Origin: an uncultured Gemmatimonadota bacterium
GTDB lineage: Bacteria; Gemmatimonadota; Gemmatimonadetes; Gemmatimonadales; GWC2-71-9
Reading direction: 5' to 3'
Assembly: GCA_946887295.1 (NCBI GenBank)
Contig: CAMPKP010000108.1
Location: 1-12,220 of the forward strand
Length of the DNA: 12,220 nt
Part shown: one piece after another, positions 1 through 6,238 of the stretch
Numbering within the stretch: the first letter of the stretch is position 1
Layout of the letters: each line of letters starts with the position of its first letter
Notes under the pieces: model-generated
Seen by the model: only the letters and a program-made list of their open reading frames with translations
What the model was told of the DNA's origin: nothing
Databases searched by the model: none
Translations under genes and position numbers: made by a program

Positions 1-273
1 GCCCTGGATCCCAACACCCCGGTGCCCCCTCCTCCCGACCGGTTGGTCGACGAGATCGGCGATCTCCTGTTCGCGGTCGTCAACCTCGCCCGCAAGGCCG
101 GGGTTCAGCCGGGGACCGCGCTCGATCGCGCCAACCGCAAGTTCCGCGAGCGCTTCGAGGCGATCGAGACGCTCTGCGCGAAGCGCGGCATCGACGTGGC
201 ATCGGCGGGACTCGAGGTGCTCGACGGGCTCTGGAATGAGGTGAAGGCGAAGCGGGGTGAGGCTGATGCCTGA
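1..273 (+). CDS. mazG: MazG-family nucleoside triphosphate pyrophosphohydrolase, C-terminal part (5' end outside window)
   Basis: This is the last 90 codons of a protein whose start lies before the window; the frame is open from base 1. MazG enzymes hydrolyse NTPs and dNTPs to the monophosphate and pyrophosphate in the cytoplasm, cleaning nucleotide pools and moderating stress signalling. The visible part holds the family's second metal-binding half-motif, ExxD, as DEIGDLLFAVVNLAR (residues 17-31 of the visible part). The typical helix with ANRKFRERF follows. The matching EExxE half should lie upstream, unseen. A proline run (VPPPPD) precedes the ExxD helix, where relatives have a short loop. 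A GTG at 22 is only an internal codon, because the family needs the upstream helices. The gene converges on asnS with 9 bases between stop codons. Its last codons and stop fall in a 13-bp tandem duplication. The family is clear; substrate preference is not visible. Confidence 0.9.
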   Translation, partial: ALDPNTPVPPPPDRLVDEIGDLLFAVVNLARKAGVQPGTALDRANRKFRERFEAIETLCAKRGIDVASAGLEVLDGLWNEVKAKRGEADA

Positions 274-284
274 GGCTGATGCCT
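258..284. repeat. Perfect 13-bp tandem duplication across the mazG and asnS stop codons
   Basis: The unit TGAGGCTGATGCC occurs at 258-270 and again at 271-283, and the following T (284) extends the match. Each copy contains a small inverted repeat, AGGC-TGAT-GCCT (260-271 and 273-284), able to form a 4-bp stem. The second copy supplies the TGA stop of mazG (271-273), and its end meets the asnS stop (283-285). Removing one copy would let mazG read on two codons (Tyr-Gly) to the TAG at 289-291 of the present sequence, and asnS would be unchanged. There is no T-tract, so this is not a standard intrinsic terminator, though paired small hairpins between convergent genes might still slow polymerase. 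Confidence 0.85.
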
Positions 285-1578
285 ATGGATAGAGCCGGTG
301 GATCTGGCGGGGAAACGCGATGGCCTCCCGGATGTGCGGGATGCCGCAGATCCACGCCACCGTGCGCTCGATGCCCAGGCCGAAGCCCGAGTGGACGAAC
401 GTCCCGTATTTCCTGAGGTCGAGGTACCAGCGATACGCCTCTTCGTCGAGGCCCTGGGCCCGGATCCGGGAGAGCAGCTTGTCGTAGTCGTCCTCCCGCT
501 GTGACCCTCCGATGATCTCGCCGTAGCCCTCGGGCGCCAGGCAGTCGTTGTTGAGTACCGTCCTGGGGTCCTCGGGGTTTTCCTTCATGTAGAATGCCTT
601 CACCTCCTTGGGGTAGTTGTAGACGAAGACTGGGCGGTCGTACTCCCTGGCCAGCAGGGTCTCGTCGTCGCCGCCGAGGTCGGAGCCCCAGACGATGTCG
701 GAGCCCAGCTGGTTGAGCTTCGCGACCGCGTCGCTGTAGGAGACCCGGGGAAACGGCGCCGCTACTCGCTCCAGCGGCGCGGTATCGCGCTCCAGCTCCT
801 TCAGCTCCTCCTTGCGGCGGTCCAGCGTCCTGGCGACGATGTAGCTGACGAACGACTCCTGCAGCCGCATGTTGGCGTCCGAGTCGTTGAAGGCCACCTC
901 GGGCTCGACCATCCAGAACTCGGTCAGGTGCCGGCGAGTCTTCGACTTCTCCGCGCGGAAGGTGGGTCCGAAGCAGTAGACTTTCCCCAGCGCCGCCGCC
1001 GCCGCTTCGACGTACAGCTGGCCGGTCTGCGCCAGGTAGGCCTTGCCCAGCTCGAAGTAGTCGGTCGCGAAGAGATTTCCCGCCTCCTCCCCGATGGCTC
1101 CGGTCAGGATCGGCGTGTCTACGAGGGTGAACCCTTCCCGGTCCAGGTAGTCGCGGATGGCCTGCTCGACCTCGTGCCGCACCCGGGCGATCGCGACCTG
1201 GCGGCGGCTCCGGAGCCACAGGTGTCTATGCTCGAAGAGGAAAGTCGTCCCATGCTCTTTAGGGGTGATCGGAAAGTCGTGGCTCTGGCCGAGGACCTCG
1301 AGGCCGCTCACCGTCAGCTCGTACCCACCCGGGGAGCGCGGCTCTTCCCTCGCCGTGCCGGTAAGCGCGACGCTCGTCTCCTGCGTCAGGGAGCCGAACG
1401 CCGTCCAGACCGCCTCCGGAACCTCCTTCTTGGACAGGACCCCTTGGACCACACCGGAGCCGTCCCGCACCACGACGAACGCGATCTTGCCGCTCGACCG
1501 GGTCGTCACGACCCAGCCGCGAACGGTGACCGTCTGACCGGCATGCGCGCGCAGCTCGCTGATCTGGACCGCCGACAT
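283..1578 (-). CDS. asnS: Asparaginyl-tRNA synthetase (class II)
   Basis: This 431-aa enzyme charges tRNA-Asn with asparagine in the cytoplasm. Residues 1-100 form the OB-fold anticodon-binding domain ([26 protein letters not shown]...). The class II catalytic core follows. Motif 2 is [15 protein letters not shown] (207-221), running into FWMVEPE, which marks AsnRS rather than Asp[12 protein letters not shown] lies at 353-362, motif 3 is [13 protein letters not shown] (398-410), and the C-terminus ends [10 protein letters not shown], as is usual for the family. Length is normal. The ATG at 1578 has an AGGA ribosome site 6 bases upstream. Going upstream, the next gene is divergent, with 26 bases between start codons, and a sigma-70-like promoter lies inside that neighbour. 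Downstream it converges with mazG. A dedicated AsnRS means the cell can make Asn-tRNA directly; whether it also uses the GatCAB amidotransferase route cannot be seen here. Confidence 0.97.
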   Translation of the reverse strand: MSAVQISELRAHAGQTVTVRGWVVTTRSSGKIAFVVVRDGSGVVQGVLSKKEVPEAVWTAFGSLTQETSVALTGTAREEPRSPGGYELTVSGLEVLGQSHDFPITPKEHGTTFLFEHRHLWLRSRRQVAIARVRHEVEQAIRDYLDREGFTLVDTPILTGAIGEEAGNLFATDYFELGKAYLAQTGQLYVEAAAAALGKVYCFGPTFRAEKSKTRRHLTEFWMVEPEVAFNDSDANMRLQESFVSYIVARTLDRRKEELKELERDTAPLERVAAPFPRVSYSDAVAKLNQLGSDIVWGSDLGGDDETLLAREYDRPVFVYNYPKEVKAFYMKENPEDPRTVLNNDCLAPEGYGEIIGGSQREDDYDKLLSRIRAQGLDEEAYRWYLDLRKYGTFVHSGFGLGIERTVAWICGIPHIREAIAFPRQIHRLYP

Positions 1579-1584
1579 GCCACA

Positions 1585-1588
1585 TCCT
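1585..1588 (-). promoter_or_regulatory. Ribosome binding site of asnS
   Basis: AGGA on the minus strand lies 6 bases before the ATG at 1576-1578. This fixes the asnS start, which also matches the family's N-terminus at the OB fold. Confidence 0.75.
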
Positions 1589-1592
1589 GTGC

Positions 1593-1597
1593 AGGGG
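1593..1597 (+). promoter_or_regulatory. Ribosome binding site of the beta-propeller gene
   Basis: AGGGG at 1593-1597 is 7 bases before the ATG at 1605, 4 before a GTG at 1602, and only 1 before the ATG at 1599. The spacing favours 1605 as the start codon. Confidence 0.65.
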
Positions 1598-1604
1598 AAT
1601 GGTG

Positions 1605-2675
1605 ATGCGCGGAGCGTTGAGTCTAGTCCTGGTTGTCGGGAGCGTCAACGCGGCGTGCAGCGGCTATCGGCCGCCCCCGGCGCTGTCGCTGCAGGGCGAG
1701 ACCGTCGGCGGGGCCGCGCCCACGCAGCTCTGGGCCGCGCGGGCCGGACGACGGCTGACCGGCCGCGTGGTCGTCCAGGACGGGACCATTTACGGGGCCG
1801 GGGTGGACCGGAAGGTGTACGCGGTGGATCTCGCCACCGGCGCGGTCCTCTGGTCGAGCCGGCTCGCGGGACTCGTGGCGGGCGGCGTGCTGGTGTCCGG
1901 CGATACCCTGTACACGGCCAGCTCTCGTCCCGAGGGCCGGGTCTACGCCCTGGACCGGCGCACCGGCAAGCGGTATTGGCGCAGCAAGACGGGGCCGGTC
2001 GCCGCGCCCCTCGCGATGGTCGCCAGAACGCTAGTCGCCTCCACCCAGCGGGGCGCGCTCCTCGGTCTCGATCCGGCGAGCGGGGCGGTGCGGTGGCGCC
2101 AGCGAATGAACATGGCGCGGGTCGCGCCGGTCCGGACCGGAGAGGGCTCCCTCGTGGTGGCGACCGTAGACTCGATCTACCGCGTGGCCGCCGCGGACGG
2201 AGCCGTGTCCCATCGCGTGCGGTCTCCGGGGACCATCGTGTCGCCCTGGATCATTCATGGATCCGTACTCGTGGCCGGCACCACCGACTCCCAGGTAGTT
2301 GCCATCGATCCCGCAGATCTCCGCCGCCGCTGGAGCGTGCGGGTGGACGCCCCCGTGCTCGGCTCGCCGGCGGCGGTCGGCGACACCGTCTACGCCGTGA
2401 GCCGCAGGGGCACGCTGTACCGCATCGCTCCGGGAGACTCGCCCGAGCCGGAGCGGGTGGTGTCGCTCGACTGGCCCGTCACGGCACCCCTCAGCGTGGT
2501 GGACGACGAGATCCTGCTGGGCGGGGCCGACGGCGAGCTTCGCGCGCTGCGGCCCGACGGCACCGAGGTGTGGCGGGTGCGGCTCTGGCGGCCGATCGAG
2601 CTGGGCGCCGTGGCGCTGGACGACGGAATCCTGGCCATCGGCGGCAACGGCGACCTCCACCGGTACCGTCAGTGA
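1605..2675 (+). CDS. Exported PQQ-repeat beta-propeller protein (BamB-like fold)
   Basis: The protein is 356 aa from ATG 1605; a start at 1599 would add two residues, but the ribosome site fits 1605. The N-terminus [18 protein letters not shown] is a short export signal. The Cys (residue 18) after Asn-Ala-Ala is an imperfect lipobox, so this may be a lipoprotein, though ordinary signal peptidase cleavage is possible. The rest is a run of PQQ-type blades with the pattern xVYAVDxxTGxxxWxxxx. Clear copies start near residues 70, 112, 151, 230 and 311, with weaker ones near 189 and 271, suggesting about seven blades. BamB, the outer membrane assembly scaffold, has this fold, but so do many other envelope proteins. 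I see no pattern marking a PQQ-dependent dehydrogenase, and the protein is too short for that family. It is followed by a translationally coupled small membrane protein, a probable partner. The fold is sure; the function is open. Confidence 0.85.
   Translation: MRGALSLVLVVGSVNAACSGYRPPPALSLQGETVGGAAPTQLWAARAGRRLTGRVVVQDGTIYGAGVDRKVYAVDLATGAVLWSSRLAGLVAGGVLVSGDTLYTASSRPEGRVYALDRRTGKRYWRSKTGPVAAPLAMVARTLVASTQRGALLGLDPASGAVRWRQRMNMARVAPVRTGEGSLVVATVDSIYRVAAADGAVSHRVRSPGTIVSPWIIHGSVLVAGTTDSQVVAIDPADLRRRWSVRVDAPVLGSPAAVGDTVYAVSRRGTLYRIAPGDSPEPERVVSLDWPVTAPLSVVDDEILLGGADGELRALRPDGTEVWRVRLWRPIELGAVALDDGILAIGGNGDLHRYRQ
1620..1648 (-). promoter_or_regulatory. Predicted sigma-70-type promoter for asnS, inside the divergent propeller gene
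   Basis: On the minus strand, TTGACG (plus-strand 1643-1648) and TAGACT (1620-1625) are separated by exactly 17 bases. The -35 matches consensus at 5 of 6 positions and the -10 at 4 of 6, including the key T1, A2 and T6. Transcription would begin near 1613 and give a leader of about 35 bases to the ATG at 1578, with its AGGA site. The element lies in the signal-peptide codons of the opposite-strand gene. This is a prediction from sequence only. Confidence 0.6.
2672..2675 (+). other. GTGA stop/start overlap coupling the propeller and membrane-protein genes
   Basis: The propeller's TGA (2673-2675) overlaps the GTG start (2672-2674) of the next gene. There is no clear Shine-Dalgarno motif ahead of the GTG, which fits translation restart by ribosomes finishing the first gene. 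Confidence 0.75.
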
Positions 2676-3127
2676 GCCGGGCATTCGCGACGGTCCTGGC
2701 GCTGGCGCTCGCTTGGGCGCCGTCGCTCCGCGCGCAGGAGAGCGGGCCGCTGGTCCGTTACGGCAAGTGGGCGCTGGCCGCCGGCGCGGTCGCGATGAAC
2801 CTGCTCGCGGCCAGGGCGCACAACCGGGCGGACGATGCCTTCGACCAGATCGAGGACACCTGCTTTCTCGATTCGTCCCGCTGTCTCCTGGGACCGGACG
2901 GCAGCTACGCCGACCGACAGATCGAGGGCCTCTATCAGAGCTCCCTGCACTACGACCGGAGCGCGCGACGGTGGCTCATCGCCGGCGAGACTGCGCTGCT
3001 CGGTGCGGCGGCGATGTTCGTCTGGGAGATGACCCGCAAGACCCACAAGCCCGACAACATCCCGTTCGAGCCGGAGGTGCGGAGCCTGCGGGACGCGACC
3101 GGGGTGGGAATCAGGGTGGCGTGGTAG
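2672..3127 (+). CDS. Small exported membrane protein of unknown function, two predicted helices
   Basis: This protein of 151 aa starts at a GTG overlapping the propeller's stop. I do not recognise the family with certainty. Residues 1-21 form a signal peptide ([21 protein letters not shown]) with likely cleavage before QE. Two hydrophobic stretches follow, at about 33-47 (WALAAGAVAMNLLAA) and 101-118 (WLIAGETALLGAAAMFVW). The loop between them has two cysteines (C64, C71) that could pair if it is outside the cytoplasm. The stretch after helix 2 is basic (TRKTHKP), and the last residues, GVGIRVAW, end in an aromatic residue. The start is set by the overlap and by the signal peptide beginning right there. 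The pairing suggests it anchors or works with the propeller. It converges with recG, with 12 bases between stop codons. Both the signal and the codon style match the neighbours, so it is likely a real gene. Confidence 0.75.
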   Translation: MSRAFATVLALALAWAPSLRAQESGPLVRYGKWALAAGAVAMNLLAARAHNRADDAFDQIEDTCFLDSSRCLLGPDGSYADRQIEGLYQSSLHYDRSARRWLIAGETALLGAAAMFVWEMTRKTHKPDNIPFEPEVRSLRDATGVGIRVAW

Positions 3128-3139
3128 GCGGCCGGGCGC

Positions 3140-5248
3140 TCAGCCCACCCTGAACAGCTCCACCGCCCGGGGGTACCGCGACACCGCCCGCTCCCGGATC
3201 GGCTGGTGCTCGCCGCGCTGGAGCGCCGGATCCGCCTCGATGAGGCGAGTGGCCAGGTCCCGGGCCCGCGCCAGCAGGTCGTCGTCCACCGGCAGCCGGG
3301 CGTGGCGCAATTCGAATCCGCCGGACTGCCGCGCCCCGATCAGGTCTCCCATTCCCCGCTCAGCCAGATCCAGCTCGGCGATCCGGAATCCATCCTGCGT
3401 CGCCGCGAACCCGCGGAGCCGGTCCATGCCGGGGCCGTCGGCCAGCAGGATGCAGTAGCTCTCCTCCGCGCCCCGCCCGATCCTTCCCCGAAGCTGGTGC
3501 AGCTGCGCCAGGCCGAAGCGGTCGGGGTGCTCGATGAGCATCACGGTCGCGTTCGCCACGTCGATGCCCACTTCGATCACGGTGGTCGCCACCAGAACCT
3601 GGATCTCGCCCGCGCGAAAGCGGCGCATCGTCTGGTCGCGCTCGTCGGCCTTGAGACGGCCGTGCACCAGCCCGACCGCCAGCTCCGGCCACCGCGCCGC
3701 CAGCGACTGGGCCATCGTGGTGGCCGCCCGGAGGTCCGCCCGCTCCGACTCCTCGATCACCGGCAGCACCACGTACGCCTGGCGGCCGCGGCCGCATTCC
3801 TGGCGGACGAACTCCAGGACCTTTTCGCGCTGGTTCGCCGCCCGGACGCCGGTGCGCACCGAGCCCCGGCCGGGCGGCCGCTCCCTCAGGGTAGAGACGT
3901 CGAGGTCGCCGTAGATGGTGAGGGCCAGCGAGCGGGGGATCGGCGTCGCCGTCAGGAGGAGCACGTCCGGCGCCGCGCCCTTTCCGATCAGCGCGGCGCG
4001 CTGCTCCACGCCGAAGCGGTGCTGTTCGTCGATCACCACCAATCCCAGTCGCCGGAACGAGACGCTCTCCTGCATGAGCGCATGGGTGCCCACCGCGATG
4101 CGCGCCTGCCCGGCAGCGAGGCGTCCCCGGATCGCGGACTTCTCCGCCGCGGTCTGCCGGCCGAGCAGCAGCTCGGGCCGGATGTCCAGCGGCTCGAGCA
4201 GCCGGCCGAGCGTGGCGGCATGCTGCTCCGCCAGGAGCTCGGTGGGAGCCATCAGGGCCGCCTGAAAATCGTTCTCCACCGCCAGCAGCATGGCGAAGAG
4301 CGCGACGACCGTCTTGCCCGTTCCCACGTCGCCCATCAGCAGGCGGTGCATGCGCTCGGCCGCCGTCATGTCGCCCGTGATCTCGCGCAGCGACCGCTGC
4401 TGGTCGCCGGTGAGCTCCCATGGCAGGCTCTGCTTGAGCCGGGTAGTGAGGTCGCGCTTCACCTCGAACGCCACGCCGACGCGCTGCCGCTTCGCGACGG
4501 TGCGGGCCCGGATCAGCATGAGCTGGAGATCGAGCAGCTCGTCGAAGGCGAGCCGGCGGCGCCCCAGCTCCGCCTGCGCGATGGAGGCCGGCCGGTGAAC
4601 CGCGGCCAGCGCCTCCGCGAGCGGGGGCAGGCCCGCGGCGCGGCGGAGCGGCTCCGGCAGCGGATCGTGCGACAGGGCGATGAGCCCGTCGAGATGGCGC
4701 TCGACCAGCGAGCGGATGATCCGGTGGCTCAGGCCTTCGGTCGCGGGATAGACCGGCAGCACCTTGCCGGAGGCGAGCGGGTCCGCCTCCCCCTCCGCGT
4801 CGGCGAGAACCACGTACTCGCGCGGGGCGAGCTGGCGGCCGTGGTAGAAGCGCACCGGGCCCGAGACGAGCAGCGTCTGCCCCACGGTGATCGACCGGTC
4901 GAGAAACGCCTGGCCGGGCCAGACGCACTCCAGCACGCCGCTGTCGTCGCGCAGCACGGCATGAAAGATCCGTAGCCCTCGCCGCGTCGGGAGGACGCCC
5001 TTGGCGACCACCCGGCCGACACAGGCCACCTCCTGCCCGACTTCCGCCCGGACGAGCGGCGTCACCGACGAGGCGTCGACGTAGCGGTGGGGAAGGTGCC
5101 AGAGGAGATCGCGCGCGGTGTGGATGCCGAGCCGCTCGAGCTGTTCCGCTCGCCGCTCGCCGATGCCCTTGAGGAACTTGACCGGCATGTCGAGCCGCAG
5201 GGCGGCCGACTGGCGGTTGCTCGGCTTCGGCAGGCGGGCGTCAGGCAT
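3140..5248 (-). CDS. recG: ATP-dependent DNA helicase RecG
   Basis: RecG (702 aa, normal length) remodels stalled replication forks and drives branch migration of Holliday junctions. The N-terminal wedge region begins with KFLKGIGERRAEQLERLGI (24-42), and an OB fold lies near 70-150. The helicase core shows Walker A GDVGTGKT (306-313), APTELLAEQ (334-342), DEQH (407-410), TATPIPRSLA (433-442), ATTVIEVGIDV (554-564) and QLRGRIGRG (585-593). The C-terminal region with RYPRAVELF closes the protein. ATG 5248 is the only standard start before an in-frame stop (TGA, 5276-5278). Its nearest AGGAG is 17 bases away, so initiation may be weak or coupled to ftsY, which ends 44 bases upstream; Met21 just before PVKFLKGIG is an alternative. 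It appears to be the last gene of the long minus-strand operon. All key helicase residues are intact. Confidence 0.97.
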   Translation of the reverse strand: MPDARLPKPSNRQSAALRLDMPVKFLKGIGERRAEQLERLGIHTARDLLWHLPHRYVDASSVTPLVRAEVGQEVACVGRVVAKGVLPTRRGLRIFHAVLRDDSGVLECVWPGQAFLDRSITVGQTLLVSGPVRFYHGRQLAPREYVVLADAEGEADPLASGKVLPVYPATEGLSHRIIRSLVERHLDGLIALSHDPLPEPLRRAAGLPPLAEALAAVHRPASIAQAELGRRRLAFDELLDLQLMLIRARTVAKRQRVGVAFEVKRDLTTRLKQSLPWELTGDQQRSLREITGDMTAAERMHRLLMGDVGTGKTVVALFAMLLAVENDFQAALMAPTELLAEQHAATLGRLLEPLDIRPELLLGRQTAAEKSAIRGRLAAGQARIAVGTHALMQESVSFRRLGLVVIDEQHRFGVEQRAALIGKGAAPDVLLLTATPIPRSLALTIYGDLDVSTLRERPPGRGSVRTGVRAANQREKVLEFVRQECGRGRQAYVVLPVIEESERADLRAATTMAQSLAARWPELAVGLVHGRLKADERDQTMRRFRAGEIQVLVATTVIEVGIDVANATVMLIEHPDRFGLAQLHQLRGRIGRGAEESYCILLADGPGMDRLRGFAATQDGFRIAELDLAERGMGDLIGARQSGGFELRHARLPVDDDLLARARDLATRLIEADPALQRGEHQPIRERAVSRYPRAVELFRVG

Positions 5249-5292
5249 GCGTGTCGGGGACGCGGCTCCTGCGAGTCAACGTGGGGGCGGGC

Positions 5293-6219
5293 TCAGCCCG
5301 GCCCGGCCAGCAGGTGCTCGGCGAATCGCTGCGAGTCGAACGGCTGGAGATCGTCGAGCGATTCGCCGACACCGATGAATCGGATCGGGAGGCCGAGCTC
5401 CCGCCGGAGCGCGGTGACCGCCCCGCCGCGAGCGCTGCCGTCGAGCTTTGTGACGACGATACCGGTGGGCGAGACCGCCTGCTGGAAGAGCCGCCCCTGC
5501 TGGATGGCGTTCTGGCCCACCGTGCCGTCGAGCACCAGCAGGATCTCGTGCGGCGCGCCCGGAAGGAGCCGGCCCACCACCCGGACCACCTTGCGCAGCT
5601 CCTCCATGAGCCCCTCCTGTGTGTGCAGCCGGCCGGCGGTATCCACGACGACGGTGTCGAGCCCACGAGACACCGCGGCGTCGATCGCGTCGAAGGCGAC
5701 CGCTGCCGGATCGCCCCCCGGCGCGCCGGCGACACAGGGAACTCCCACACGCTCGGCCCAGACCTGCAGCTGGCCGATGGCGCCCGCCCGGTAGGTGTCG
5801 GCGGCGGCGAGCAGCACCTTCCGGCCCTCGCGCTGGAGCCTCCGGGCGAGCTTGGCAGCCGTGGTGGTCTTGCCGGTGCCGTTGACGCCGATCAGCAGGA
5901 TGACGGTGGGGCCGCTCGCGCTGCGGGCCAGCGCCCCGGGATTCTCCATGCCGTCGAGCAGCGCGGCCAGCCGACTCTCGAGGGCCTTTCGGAGGTCGTC
6001 CTCGGTCTTGAGTTTTCCCTTGCGGACCTCGTCTTCCAGTGCCTGGGTCAGCTCGACCGTGGCGGGCACGCCGAAATCGGCCTCGATGAGCACCTGCTCC
6101 ATCCTCTCGAGATCTTCGGCGTTGAGGCCCCGCATCAGCGCGCCCACGTCGGTGAGCGCGAACCGTTTGAGCCGGGCCCACAGGCCCTCGTTCTGGTCCT
6201 TCATTCTGCCTTCGGCCAT
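5293..6219 (-). CDS. ftsY: Signal recognition particle receptor FtsY
   Basis: FtsY is the SRP receptor GTPase that brings ribosomes making membrane proteins to the translocon. From ATG 6219 the protein has 308 aa. A helical N domain (about 15-100) precedes the G domain: P-loop GVNGTGKT (111-118), DTYRAGA (141-147), DTAGR (193-197), TKLDG (257-261), and the FtsY-type ending RFIGVGESLDDLQPF. DTYRAGA with QLQVWA separates it from Ffh, which has DTQRPA. The long acidic A domain of E. coli FtsY is absent, as in many bacteria, so membrane binding probably relies on the short N-terminal helix. A GTG at 6234 would give 313 aa, but AGGA lies 6 bases before 6219, while AGGAGG abuts the GTG. It follows the vWA gene by 19 bases and precedes recG by 44. 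The assignment is firm. Confidence 0.96.
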   Translation of the reverse strand: MAEGRMKDQNEGLWARLKRFALTDVGALMRGLNAEDLERMEQVLIEADFGVPATVELTQALEDEVRKGKLKTEDDLRKALESRLAALLDGMENPGALARSASGPTVILLIGVNGTGKTTTAAKLARRLQREGRKVLLAAADTYRAGAIGQLQVWAERVGVPCVAGAPGGDPAAVAFDAIDAAVSRGLDTVVVDTAGRLHTQEGLMEELRKVVRVVGRLLPGAPHEILLVLDGTVGQNAIQQGRLFQQAVSPTGIVVTKLDGSARGGAVTALRRELGLPIRFIGVGESLDDLQPFDSQRFAEHLLAGPG

Positions 6220-6225
6220 GCTGAA

Positions 6226-6229
6226 TCCT
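6226..6229 (-). promoter_or_regulatory. Ribosome binding site deciding the ftsY start
   Basis: AGGA on the minus strand lies 6 bases before ATG 6217-6219. A second, stronger-looking AGGAGG (6234-6239) overlaps the last base of the upstream vWA stop codon. It sits 14 bases from this ATG and directly against a GTG at 6232-6234, so it is poorly placed for either start and may instead hold ribosomes near the junction. Confidence 0.6.
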
Positions 6230-6238
6230 AACACCTCC

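Noticed and set aside
283..1578. Aspartyl-tRNA synthetase instead of AsnRS
   Set aside because: The stretch after motif 2 (EFWMVEPE) and the size of 431 aa are typical of AsnRS. The bacterial AspRS insertion domain is absent.
1577..2671. Upstream extension of the small membrane protein (516-codon frame)
   Set aside because: The first 365 codons run out of frame through the propeller gene and are Arg/Gly-rich. A signal peptide begins exactly at GTG 2672.
3128..3150. Possible terminator between the convergent membrane-protein and recG genes
   Set aside because: Only a 4-bp GGGC/GCCC stem is visible and there is no T-tract on either strand.
3206..4975. Open frame of 589 codons on the plus strand opposite recG
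   Set aside because: It is fully antisense to an intact, motif-complete recG, and its product is rich in Arg, Gln, His and Ala with no recognisable domain, as expected from a high-GC shadow frame.
5257..5280. TTGACT upstream of recG as an internal promoter
   Set aside because: The hexamer at the right distance is CGACAC, which matches -10 only at position 2, so the pairing is not convincing.
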